Shown here: in pieces, positions 23,755 through 34,559 of the stretch
Layout of the letters: every line of letters begins with the position of its first letter
How positions within the stretch are numbered: the stretch's first letter is position 1
DNA from: Lepidonotus clava
Lineage: Eukaryota > Annelida > Polychaeta > Phyllodocida > Polynoidae
Reading direction: 5' to 3'
DNA length: 64,000 nucleotides
NCBI GenBank assembly: GCA_936440205.1
Contig: OW387147.1
Coordinates: 25,631,629-25,695,628, forward strand
Translations under genes and position numbers: made by a program
Notes under the pieces: model-generated
Databases searched by the model: none
What the model was told of the DNA's origin: nothing
Seen by the model: the letters and a program-made list of their open reading frames with translations, nothing else

Positions 23755-26700
23755 AAACGTATCGATGTAGAGTAAGAAGAATCCAGGAAATCCCTAAAAG
23801 AAGAAAAATGTTCACTTTGTCATGTGTAATTCCACGCTCGAATGTCTGTAGCCAGGTGACAGAATTAAGTCTGGGGTATTTGTTAGTGTATGTTGTACCC
23901 ACTCGGTGCTTTGGAGTCAGCCTTTCCCTTGTGGGGTCAATTTTATTCCCTGCCTTGTAAATTCTGAATTTAGGTGTAGTGAATGCCTAGTTGTTTGTAT
24001 CTAAGTATGTCCCTCTATACGTGATACATAAAAGTGTTTTACTTAAGATAGCTGATAAGACCGAGAAAAAGTAAATCAACATGGGATATATATTTTTCTG
24101 ATGAGATTTATGTTAATTTGTTTAGTAAAAAAAAAAAGCCTGCTTCGCTTGTGTTGTGTTGAGGCAGAAAAAATAATGTATCCCCCACAAATGTTTCCCA
24201 CCTTGGCAATTATGCTCTGATTCTGCTCTGTGATAAAATGTTAACTTTCAGATCTATTTTTGTACTCAAGCTTATAGCAACGGAATTTACGATAAGGTTC
24301 CTCTAAACCCCCACGCCCTGTACTTCATTCTATTTTTTACTCTTCTTTCAACCCCTATCCTTGCCATTGTAAGATCTGGAATAGAAATTGAGGCTTGCCA
24401 AAATAATCAAGACTTACATATGAGGTATGCCTTAACTGCCTTATAGGAAGGTGGGCTTTGATGTTGTGTATTTTGAGTGACATGTTTCCCAAAGTGAAAA
24501 AAATGATTTGAGCTTTAACGGGCTATTTGTCGATGTAAAATAGAGCTTCTTTGCTTTAAAAAAAACGAATAGTATACGTGTAGAAGTAAACGGTGCATTT
24601 AACTCAAGATTGTAGAAAATATTGATGAACACATAACAATGAATAATAGAGGAATTAAGAGAAGAATGGTGCTTTAAGTCGATGTAAGTGTACTACTATA
24701 TTCAGTATGTAGATGACTAACGTCAGGGTAGTCAAGATTAAATGATCTGACCATATTTGAACAAATTTCTTGAGATTATAGTGCTTATGGACAAAAAGTA
24801 ATTGATGTATACTTTGGTTGCGTAATATTAAATATATGCAGAAAGCTTTGGGGCTACGGCAATGTTTTGGTTTTTATGTTGGTGCTGTGAACAAGAACTT
24901 GAAAAAAATCTGGATGTCTACTTTGATAGAGTGCTTTAATGCATATCGGAACATAACGAACTTTTTTTATATAGCTTTTCGAATAATTATCGACTAATTC
25001 CAAACTAAGGTTCCAGTCACCATGATTCTTTTGTACAGATGATTATCCTTTTGAGAGCATATATACACTCGATAGAGGAATTCCCATAAGCTTACTATTT
25101 TCCCATATAGTTTTGATATAGTACATCTGTGATCGAAAAGTATAAATAAGGTTATGGGTGATTCATATGTTGCTAAAACCTGTCTGCCGCCTCCCTAAGA
25201 ACTTCAGGATTATTAGGCGCAGGGAAAAACGTAAAATAACAAAATTTGGAATGGAAATTTGAGATCAGTGATACGATGGAAATTATGCAATATTTCCAAA
25301 CGTATAAAAATGTACACAAATATAGGCTGATAACTATGTGCTACATATTCGATGTTAAGTTTCGTTCGAGCTAGGGTACCACCGTAGCCTCTTCCATGGT
25401 TCATTCAAGAAGGTGTATTTTATTCATTGTTCATGTATAGTACTTTGGCTGTTAACGGTTTATACTTATACGTGCATTCTCAAATGCTCTTGGACCAAAC
25501 ATATATAGTAAAAGTATCGTGCATAATTTTTGGAAAGCAAGAATGAAGATTATGCTAGGGATTCATTGATGGCTAAAATGTATTGGTGTCATTTGGCACT
25601 CCGAAGACAAAATGGCAGATGAAGTGGTGAAAAAATCGGCTAAATATTGTACACTATGGTTATGGTTGTATTCGCCTGCTGCAGTAATGTTTCCTATCTA
25701 TGCTAAGAAAAACTACATGAATGGTACGTGTAGAATATCAAATGAGTGTGCAATTCAAAAGCTGTCGGATAGAATTTTTTCCATTGAGAAAGACGTATTT
25801 ACTGGGCAAGTTACAAGAGCATATTAAGTGGAAGTGTAGCACGGCATTTATCCAGCTGAAAAGCACGACATATGTCCAGTTGAAATCCTCAGGCTCAACT
25901 GGGTATACTTACTATACACGATGTAATTGGTTCATTTAGTAATTGGTATGAACGGCTGAGGCCTAACTGGTTAACGTGATAAGACCAGTAACGTTATCAA
26001 ATCCTACTACGAAGAGCGATTACTTTATAGTTATGACCTATAATCTAAGTGGGTGTAATTTTACATCAAGCAGATCTGTTGTTGGGTGTTTCGGTTATTA
26101 CTTTTACAGTTTTCTATTTTATGTAAGGTGACTTAATTGTTTTGTGTTCAAGTACTATATTTCTTTACTCTTGTCTTCATAACCTTAATGCATTATTTTC
26201 TGATTGTTATACCATTGAGAGTATTACATTTAACTATTTAAGGTAATCAGTCGTTCACCTTTGATTTATTTGAAGATGAAGTTGAAGTATTGATAATCTT
26301 TATGCTGCAATTAATTGTTCAATAATTGATAAAATCCTACCTGGTTATTTTACTTCAACGCCTCGACTCTCGGTGGCGATGAACGAGAACTGGCAATAGG
26401 CTCTAATGTGTCGGCTGATATGGCAGATTTAAGTCGATAAGATAATGTGCTTGTATAATGTAGAGTTGGGTGTGAATGTACCAAATGGCGTTATTGTTGA
26501 GCCTTAGCTATTTCCGCTCAGATATATTTTACAAAGAATATCATTTTGCAATCTATTGGAAAATAATGTATCGTACATTTGCACCTTCCCTGGTTACTTT
26601 GACCATACTGTACCAAAACTTAAGTTTCAATAAACGTATTAAGCTTTATTTGTTGTAAAAAAGTAATGTCATACAATATATAGGTAGATTCCCTAAATGA

Positions 26701-26886
26701 TTATCTTGCATTGTAAGTCATATATGGCAGTAATGAAATTCCTTAGTGACACTAAAGCAGAGTCTAACGGATATCATGTTTATGTGATCAATTATGGGAA
26801 ATGATAACCTAGGGGAAGAGGGTATGAATTGAAGGCCCCTCTTTCAAATGGTGAAAACCACATCAAAATATTCATTAACCCTTAAT
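23755..26886. other. VAT1 3' UTR and downstream DNA
   Basis: No gene is recognised. ATTAAA near 24738 and AATAAA at 26629-26634 (followed by a T/G-rich stretch) are possible poly-A signals. If the second is used, the 3' UTR would be about 2.9 kb. A frame starting at 25612 is short and unsupported. Confidence 0.35.
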
Positions 26887-26921
26887 GTGACCCGATCTGA
26901 CATAATGAGTCGCAAGTCGCG
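26887..26921. repeat. Left terminal inverted repeat of the 4.5-kb transposon
   Basis: Begins GTGACCCGATC and pairs with the reverse complement of 31346-31380, differing at two positions (12th base T versus C, 17th base T versus A). It lies about 650 bp beyond the stop codon of the internal gene. Confidence 0.9.
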
Positions 26922-27224
26922 GAGATACGAATTTGAGTTAGTAAGATATGTTCCTCACCTTGAAAAGAGCTTCATTTTGATACCAAGATTGTGTTCGTAC
27001 GATGATTAGGGCCAAAGTTAGGTTTTTCCCTATACGCGGTAGGCTGGAAACTTGATTCTGAGAAAAACGCGTTTGAAGTTTTTATGTGCGGTTTTGGTTA
27101 GACTCGGTCGGAATTCCTTGGATACCACTAGAAGTTTATCTCCCACCGACTTGAGACTTGGAATATACATTCTAGACTAGTTGAACTACAAAATACTGTG
27201 AAGTCATGCTTTAGAAATGGAAAC

Positions 27225-27230
27225 TTTAAT
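27225..27230 (-). terminator. Possible poly-A signal of the transposon gene
   Basis: TTTAAT on the + strand reads ATTAAA on the gene strand, about 345 nt past the stop codon and still inside the left TIR. It is the best poly-A-like hexamer I see there; no perfect AATAAA was found on the gene strand. Confidence 0.3.
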
Positions 27231-27574
27231 CATGCCGGCCTTGTAAAGATAGAGTACAATTCCTGTAAATCTGCACCTGAAAATGAAAAACTGAAGCAAG
27301 AGGGCAAGCTCAAACAGTCACAATACCTGTTCTAGAAGGCTGAATTGAAGTCACAACGACTTGTAAAGAGTCTATGGGAATATTCAAGTGTATTTCAGCC
27401 TGTTTTGCCATAAATGATAAGTGTCATAGTTCCAGGTAAGTTGGATAAAAGTTCCATAAAGTTGAAAGATCACAAAACGTCAGTAAACTGTGAGTCTAAA
27501 ACAACTCAAAAGGCACAAAAGTACCAATAAAATATTAAAATTCGAAATATATACAGGTATTCTAGTCTATGATT

Positions 27575-30500
27575 CTAGTTGCTAGAGGATGTAGACCGAC
27601 CACGCCCCCGCCCCCGACTTTGGCTGCGTTTACGTTTGGGTGGGGGAGTGATCTCAGGGGAAGTGTCTGAGTCTGAGTCTGTTTCCATTTCACGTCGCAT
27701 TTGGGCTGCTGTCTCTCTGTCTGAGTCCTCTGAGCCCGAGTCATGGGTTTTTCCTCGACCCCGACCACGACCTCGACCCCGACCTCGCCCCCGACCTCGG
27801 CCTCGCCCCCGACCTCGCCCCCTTCCTCTACCACGTCCCCTTCCTCGCGCCTCCTCCTCCTCCTCCTCCTCCCCTGCATCTCCACCTCCACCTGCTCCTG
27901 AGGGCCCTGGACCTGGATCTGGCGATGGGTCCCGCCGCCTTGGTGCCTCTGCTGCAGGCTCAGGTTCCGTGGGCTTGGGGCACGTAATGTCTTTGGTTTC
28001 CTCTGTGCAGAAGTCTCTGATGTTTTTGAAGAGGTACCACTGCCGACGAAGGGGAAGCCCAGGGGAAGGTGTGGCCGGTGGTAGGACCTTTGGGACGGCT
28101 CCAGGGTCCACAGTGAGCACATCCACTTCCTCTGGCTCAGAGTCAATGTACTGTCGGACGGTTACCTTCCCGGGGCTGTTTGATGAGAAGATAAAGTGGT
28201 GATACTGCTTGATCCCTTTTATTGGCCGGGTGAACGGGGTCAGGAAGGCTTGCCAGTTATAGGTTGGGACAAAGACGGCCCCATCTTCTGACCCACACAG
28301 CTGAGGGATGTTGACTTCTTTTTGGGTGCTGTCCCGGACCGTCTTGGCCAGGTCAGCAAGGCAGGACACCTCGGCACGGCGAAACCGCTGCTTGAGGAGA
28401 CCGAAGCACCAGTCGGGGGCAAACTTGGTGTGGCCGGTTATGAGAAAGTTCAGAGTGATCTGCTTATGCAGACCAGTCAGGACCCGCCACATGAGATAGC
28501 CAATCACGTACTTGTTCTTGTTTTGCCCACTGCAGTTGTCACAGTGGAGGTCAAGGAGGCGTTCACCGAGGGAGTAGTTGGCAAAGTAGTGGTGGAGGTA
28601 GGAGATGACAGCGTTTGAACCCTTGCTGCCGCAGTGGGACTCATCAATAAGATAGTTTACTTGACGGGGGATGGCTTCAGCACACACGCCAAAGATGCCT
28701 ACTTTGCGTGGGACGAGGAAGTAGAGGGGCCCTGGCTGCATGGGGGAGGAGGGGAGGTCGACCTGCTGTGCGTAGTCGAAAGATACATGCACCCGGATGT
28801 CAGAGGAACAGGGAGTGTGTGGCCCGAGCGCCGGCCGGCCTGCCTCGGCATACGCCTGCTTGGCAGCGGTAGTCAGTTCCTGGTAGAACTCCCGTTCCTT
28901 GGCCACCACCTCCAGGTGCTTCTGCTGCTTCTTTAACTTTGCCTGCTTAACTACTTCGGGGAGGTTAGAGGAGTAGGAGATGTCACGGTTGTTCCTCTGA
29001 CACTCCCAGCATAGGTCAGTCATGGGGCGAGAACACACAATACGGGGTAGCAACTGGCGCCAGAGGTTACGGAAGGTGGTGACGGCAACCTGACGGTGGG
29101 CGTCCCCGATGGCCTGTAGATAACGTTTATGCACATCTACCTTCCTTGTGCTGGAGGGGAGGAGGAGGATGTCGTCGCGTTTGTGCGTGGAGACTCGGCC
29201 AGGGAGGACGAGGGCATAGGTTTCGGCGTAGGAGTTGATGAAGTCGACCACGCGGCGGATGTCTGCGAGGTCGAGGGAATGGGTGTTGGCCTTGCGTCCG
29301 CCTGACCTCTTAGTACGGGGTACGACCCCGTTCTCCCGATACCACTGGCTGATGGCGGTCATCTTGTTGATACTGCAGCTAAAAAACAAGAACACACAAC
29401 TTACAATTGGAAATGGAATAATGTTGGACATACCAGGTTCGGTTACATAAAAATAATGTTTGGTTACATAAAATAATTATTGTGTACATGTTAATAAGTT
29501 ACAGCAGGAGACAGGTTTAGGAACTACTTAGACAGAGAATGTTAGCTGCAGAGATGAATAATTACCTGTAGAGAAAGTGCAGGGTGTCCCGGCAGACCTT
29601 CCTGCCCCCGGCGGTGTAGTGGCTCCGTTGGTGCTGCCTGGCCCCCTTGCCCTTTTTCCCCTTCTTCCAGGTCGACAGCTGTACCGAGGTGTCAGTACAG
29701 GCACTTGTAACGCCCAACAGGAGCATGTCCTTCTCCCCTGGAATGGAAATCCGACACAGAACTTTAGTGATGTACGAGCGACTGACTTTGTGGAAAAAAA
29801 AAAAAAGTTTAAGAAAGTTTACGAACATTACTCTCGGCTGGGTCTACCCCCGCGGTCACTGAGGTTACTTGGCCGAAAATCGTATGTCAATGCCACAGAG
29901 GAAAAGTTACAGCCTCCAGGAGGTCATACAGGTATTATAGATGACAAACTATCTTCATTTAAGACGGTTAATAGGATGGTTATTGGCCGCACCTGGAGTC
30001 AGCTGGGCGACCTCCTGCCGTTTGTCCAGACGCTCCGCCGTTGAGAACTGGACACAACACGGGCCGTCGTTGTGGTACTTACACGAGCACCTAAACATGA
30101 CGAAAGTCCACATTAATGTCAAAGATATGTGCGGGCACCCCTATAGATTACCCCTAATTAGGTTCATTAGATGGCCGCTAAGAACTTTTAATTAGGCCTG
30201 AGAGATCATAACGGTCAAGGCCGTCCATCGTTCAAGTGCGAGACGCCATTAAGTAGGTCACGGCGGCATACTTTCAGCAAATGTCGATTTTGAACATAAA
30301 GACAGATAGAAACATGAAAATAATTACGGGATATCTTAGAAAACATGTTTGGGCAACTTCTGATGGCCGGACAGGTCTAACGGTTTGGTATTTATAGGAA
30401 TTTTCAAACGACACAACTTGGGCAATTTCGATCGCAAGTCACAAACAAGCATGGCCTACCTAAATTTCTGGCAACTGTCACTTTCCTCCTGCAGCAGTTG

Positions 30501-30761
30501 GTCCGTCGGATCAGTGATAACCAGGGGCTCATCCTCGTCCTCCTGTGACTCCTCAGCCTCCTCCAAATCCTCTATGTCCTTTTCCGACAGGGTAGCATCC
30601 TCCTCCCCCTCCGATAAGTCCCCATCGTCCTCGGCAAAGACGAAGTAATCCTCGACAAGTTCTCGCCATTGCTCGTCGTTGGCGCCGCCATGAAGATTAG
30701 TCCGAACAATTGTATTTAGCGCGGCTGCCACGGCCTCCTCACGCTCCTTGGGGGTAGCCAT
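27575..30761 (-). CDS. DUF7869-like protein, candidate transposase of the 4.5-kb element
   Basis: Three exons on the minus strand: 30761-30460, 29781-29566 and 29378-27575. Both introns are GT-AG and phase 2, and the product is 773 aa. I recognise the sequence style as the large uncharacterised metazoan family I know as DUF7869-containing; this is from memory. Order: acidic N-terminus (about 1-100); RSY...GEKDMLLLG and GGRKVCRDTLHFLY (102-172); SINKMTAISQWY..GVVPRTK, NSYAETYALVLPGR and DILLLPSS (175-250); a TDLCWEC Cys pair near 295; then SFDYAQQ (D about 374), LHCDNCSGQNKN (D about 453) and GHTKFAPDWCFG (D about 495). These three Asp could form an RNase H-like D-D-D/E site (inference). The C-terminus has an acidic run, about 16 Gly-Arg pairs and a basic KRKRSQSRGR tail. 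Position between TIRs supports a transposase role. Confidence 0.82.
27735..27865. repeat. GC-rich 6/12-bp repeat coding a Gly-Arg tail
   Basis: On the + strand CGACCCCGACCTCGCCCC-type units repeat; on the minus strand they encode alternating Gly and Arg, then a poly-Glu run. This is part of exon 3 of the transposon gene. It reads open on the opposite strand too (Pro-Arg), which is a by-product. Confidence 0.85.
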
Positions 30762-30877
30762 GTAATCCTAACAATGTTTGGATCCAAACTGCACTTGCAG
30801 TTCAAGAAATAACACGCTAATTAACACGTTAGGCCTCATTGAACGCGCACCTGCTTCTGTCGGTCGGACCTTTAAAT

Positions 30878-31345
30878 TTTACAAACAGTGGCGCTTCCGG
30901 CACGCCGAGGGGGTCTCAGCCAATCAGAGCGCTCGGATCGCAACACGTGACCTCCTTGACAACGATTGTTTACGGCGACGGCTTTCGCGATCCGCCTTCT
31001 GATTGGTCCATCCCCGTCCCAATTCAAAATCCGACGATGCGATTGGCTAGAAGAGGTCCCGCGCTTTTCGGCGGTACCAAAAGTTCTTGGGTTGTCGACT
31101 CCTAAAAGCGGCTCACAAGTCGGCAAAGTTGATAAAAATCGGCGTCTCAGGAGCCTTTTGTTTTAACTCTCTGAAGCAGAAGAACGACTTTGGGGGCCAT
31201 TCTAACACACTAAGAATATTAATTTCATCAAAATATTTTGGGAAATGAAAGTCCTGATATAAAAGATTAAGAAAATGCAAGAAAGTGATTTTCGATGGTG
31301 GGGCCGATTTCCGACTTCAGAGGCCCATATCTCAGTTTGACCGCG
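30878..31345 (-). promoter_or_regulatory. Likely promoter region of the transposon gene
   Basis: The stretch between the start codon and the right TIR is CpG-rich and holds CCAAT boxes: CCAATCAG at 30920-30927, and ATTGG at 31002-31006 and 31042-31046 on the + strand. These give boxes in both orientations relative to the gene. No TATA box stands out. Assignment as promoter is inference from position and composition. Confidence 0.4.
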
Positions 31346-31380
31346 CGCGACTTGCGACTCATTTTGTCGGATCGGGTCAC
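31346..31380. repeat. Right terminal inverted repeat of the 4.5-kb transposon
   Basis: Ends GATCGGGTCAC on the + strand and is the mirror of 26887-26921. It lies about 590 bp upstream of the start codon of the internal gene, leaving room for a promoter. Confidence 0.9.
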
Positions 31381-31972
31381 CTTTAGTGATGGCCCCATGT
31401 GAAATCTATCACATTTGATCGATGGGTACTAATTGGGGCCTAGCACAGGTAATATTCAAAGGATCCACGTACATTTTTCAGTGTTTATACTTAATGTATC
31501 CATGTTCGGGGTAGTTAACTTTATTTTTCAAAAACAATTGATAAATCATTTTGGTACGGCTAACCATGTCCCTACGTTTAGTATTTTTTACCACCTGTCA
31601 TAGTGGCCCTCTTAATTCTCAATAAGATTTCCGATTTTGAAGATTAATTACGCTTTAAATATCAAAAATAGGATATGTATTAGGTTTAGATGGCATGAGA
31701 TATGTATTATACCATTAGATTGTAATGCATCTATCACCTATGACTTTTCCTTCTGATTATTTCCTTAGTTAATTACAAATCAGCCAAGCCCTTTTTCCTA
31801 TAAAAAAAAACAAAATCAGGCATTATCATAGAAAATTCCCTTTACTCAATTATACCCAGTCACACGTCCCTTTCACGTCACTTCTTTACCTATTATTCAA
31901 TTTTCAATTTATCTAAATTCCTTTTCCCATCTTTTAAGCCCCACCCACTAATTTGATATTCACAGGGTTCCC
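31381..31972. other. Intergenic DNA, nothing recognised
   Basis: AT-rich, no coding or repeat signature seen. Confidence 0.4.
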
Positions 31973-32264
31973 ACACAGGTCTTAAAAGGTCTTAAATTGA
32001 TTTTCTCAAACTTAAGGCCTTAGAAAGATCTTAAATTTGACAGTTTTGAAGCTAGAGGTCTTTAAAAGGTCTTAAATTGAATTCTTTGAGAAGTTAAAAT
32101 GGAGTAACCATGAAATTCCAAATCCCATATTCAAATGAGAACACTCACTTGAAATTTAAATCATATGATATATTCTGAAATTGTTCTTAATTTTTACAAA
32201 TTTTGGTCTTAAATTGGTCTTTAAAAGGTCTTAAATTGATTTTCAAAATTGCGTGGGAACCCTG
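31973..32264. mobile_element. Short non-autonomous DNA element with CAGGGTTCCCACACA ends (copy 2)
   Basis: Same layout as the copy at 5384-5708: left end CAGGGTTCCCACACA, right end TTGCGTGGGAACCCTG, and an interior of GGTCTTAAATTG and AAGGCCTTA words in the same order, slightly shorter (292 bp). Flanks (GATATTCA left, ATTCTACA right) share only a few bases, so the target duplication is not clear. Confidence 0.8.
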
Positions 32265-33060
32265 ATTCTACATTAAGGGCCATTTAATTTGCATCACCTT
32301 AAATATATTCATACTGCCAAGACCACTAGGTTGAACAGCGCTGTCAGCTGGTGTCAAAATGTGGAACCATAGAGTTTTAGATTGTGCGTTTAAGGTGTGA
32401 GGAGGCTAAAATTTCCATGATAAAACAGGGATGTGCAAATTCGCATAAATGTGCAAATTTTGTCATAGAATGTACAAATTTTTCACCCAAATTTATATAG
32501 GAAAGTGAAAATGCTATATAAAAATGTGTGTATTTCTGACTTTAAATGAATTGTGTGAATTTTCTGATACTTTTGCGAAAAAATTGGGGTCTGCACACCC
32601 CTTTAAAATGGGGTGTCCCCCCCCCCCCCCCCCTTATGAGTTGCTATGTGGGATGGGGGACGCGATGTGTGAAACTAAAGGTGCGCCCGGCATTCACAAT
32701 TTGACTGCCAGGTGCTTACTTTTGGGGAGGCATTCACCCACCATGTGCATGAATTTTCAAAAGCATAAATTTCATTAGGCATATATAGCGCTGTATACAA
32801 TAAGAAATTTCTGGGTGCATGATTTCGAACTCCTATGCACCCGGTGTGCATAATATGAATCCTTCATTTCAAACACTTTATGTATATAATTATACATATA
32901 TATATATACATATAATTTACCGCTGCGTTAATCATGATTAAATGAATTAGCTATAGATAGGAAATAAGTAACAAGTGATTAAGTTTAGTCATAGGTAAAT
33001 ATGAATAATATTTATTAAATTTAAAAAAAACTCCAAACAAATCACCGAATGGAGTAGATA
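32265..33060. other. Intergenic DNA with simple repeats
   Basis: Contains a short repeat of ATGTGCAAATT near 32430-32475, a C run near 32618-32632 and an alternating TATA stretch near 32880-32910. No gene is recognised. Confidence 0.4.
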
Positions 33061-33079
33061 TTTTTTTTTACAATTTTGC

Positions 33080-33505
33080 CTTCTGTGACAACGCGTCCGG
33101 TTCGCGTTGGGGCTGTGTTAACACCATATTGGGTCCCAACGCCACCCATTGCAAAGTATCTTACAATACGCCTCTGGTCGCGCGTTGGGCACACATTTGG
33201 ACGCGTTTTTGTACAAACATGTTGGTAAAGCCCTAATTGCACTATGCCTTGGTTCTAGGGTCGCGTTGGGTGCTATTATTGCCCAGCGCGAACAATTCGT
33301 GTTCAGGCTGTATCATGCTACGTGTTTTACCCAACACGTAATGTATTACACTACCCGTTTTAGCACGCGTTGAGGGTCGCCTTGGGCACCCAGTTCACAT
33401 TTGATGTCAATGTTCCTATATTACACTATGTGTTGGGTGCTCCAGCAGGCGTCAGGACCTCACTCTGACCCAAACGCGAGCCAGCCAACACATAGTGTAA
33501 TATTG
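33080..33505. repeat. Cluster of GCGTTGGG-type words ending in a perfect 18-bp hairpin
   Basis: Words like GCGTTGGG, CCCAACGC, ACACGT and ACGCGT recur in both orientations through about 400 bp, giving a CpG-rich island. At its right end an 18-bp arm (33419-33436, TATTACACTATGTGTTGG) is perfectly complementary to 33485-33502 across a 48-base loop. No protein frame is convincing. It may be a small foldback element or a structured repeat. Confidence 0.6.
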
Positions 33506-33539
33506 CCTTTAAACAGCTGCCCCATTCACTTAGCCCTGC

Positions 33540-33960
33540 CTGCCTACCCCCCCCCCCCCCCCCTTCCGTTGTGACTCCCCTTGGCTGCACCTGCTTAGCC
33601 CTCCCCTCCCATTAGCTTCCACCCGCATAGCCCCTTTTCCCCACTTAGCTCTTGCCTGCCACCCACATAGCCCCTCCCCTTAAACCCTATCCCTTAGCCC
33701 CTCCCTCCCCCCCCCCCTCCATAGCCCCGAACCCTTAATCCCCCCTTAACTCATCCTCCTGCCTAGCCCCTCCCCTGTAGACCCTGCCCTTAGCCCCACC
33801 TGCCTAGCCCCTCCCCCCCATAATACCCTCCCCTTAGCCCCTTAGCCCCTTACCCCCTACCCTCACCCTCACCCTAGTCCCCTATCCCTTAGCCCATAGC
33901 CCCTACCCCTAACCTCCCCCAATCCCAGCCCATACCCCACCCTGATTAGCCATTAATCCC
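33540..33960. repeat. C-rich low-complexity tract with TTAGCCCC words
   Basis: About 420 bp that is almost purine-poor on the + strand, with C runs up to 17 (33547-33563) and recurrent CCCTTAGCCCCT units. It differs from the animal telomere unit (CCCTAA). The minus strand would be G-run rich and quadruplex-prone. Confidence 0.85.
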
Positions 33961-34396
33961 CTGTATCCTTTGTTTGGACACCCTATTCTGGGTGTGGTTG
34001 GGCTTGGTCTCCCATCCTTGAAGGATGAGAGTCTTCCATGCTGGAGGGATGGGAGAGATAGATCTCTCTCAACACCCTCCAGTGCCCTGGACACAGGTCT
34101 GTACCCAGGCTCTATCCACTGGCCCACCCATCATGACAGGTATGATCAGGGAGAGGGAAGGACAGGCCTATTCCCACTGCTACACCTGACCAAACCTGCT
34201 GTCATACAGAAAAGGTGTCTACACAGCTGCTCCCCAAAATATCAAATTATGTACAGATAATGAACTCAAAGAACATATTGGATATTCTAATGAGGAAGGG
34301 TAAATATTTTAGTGACATAATTTGTATAGCAGAGCACACACCAGGAGGGTAAAAGGAAAAGAGGAAAATTTGAATTAATGAAAGTTGATCTGTTGA

Positions 34397-34551
34397 CTAC
34401 ATAGTGCACCTGGTGGATGAATGCTGTACTACATAAATCCTTTTAGTTAGCAATGCTCTAAGCAATACTATATATTTTTACAATAGTCACCTTCATTTGG
34501 CAAATGCATAGTTCAACTTTTCTCCACCAGGTGGTAGTGCACTCTATGTAG
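34397..34551. repeat. Imperfect inverted repeat, about 155 bp
   Basis: The left arm CTACATAGTGCAC then CTGGTGG (34397-34416) pairs with CCACCAGGTGGTAGTGCAC then TCTATGTAG (34524-34551), allowing small gaps. Possibly a small foldback element; no target duplication identified. Confidence 0.5.
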
Positions 34552-34559
34552 TTCTTAGA

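Larger units (their letters stand above)
26887..31380 (-). mobile_element. Apparently intact DNA transposon with 35-bp TIRs carrying a DUF7869-like gene
   Basis: A 4,494-bp segment bounded by inverted repeats at 26887-26921 and 31346-31380. The arms start GTGACCCGATC and end GAGTCGCAAGTCGCG and match at 33 of 35 positions. The only recognisable gene inside is the three-exon minus-strand gene at 27575-30761; no frame disruption is seen in it. Flanks CCTTAATG (left) and CCTTTAGTG (right) could be a decayed target duplication if the ends are TGACCC...GGGTCA, but this is imperfect. Near-identical ends and an open gene suggest recent activity. I cannot assign it to a named superfamily. Confidence 0.8.

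Noticed and set aside
25612-25827. 71-codon frame starting MADEVVKKSAKY
   Set aside because: No homology recognised, AT-rich codons, no splice partners.
27579-28202. Plus-strand Pro/Arg-rich frame of 207 codons
   Set aside because: It is the antisense of exon 3 of the transposon gene, kept open by the GR-coding repeat.
33841-33915. CCCTAACC-like words suggesting an interstitial telomere
   Set aside because: Units are irregular and mostly CCCTTAGCCCC; no run of CCCTAA is present.
34010-34150. tRNA/SINE-like word GGGCCAGTGGATAGAGC on the minus strand
   Set aside because: A-box-like only; no B box at the right distance, no tail and no target duplication.
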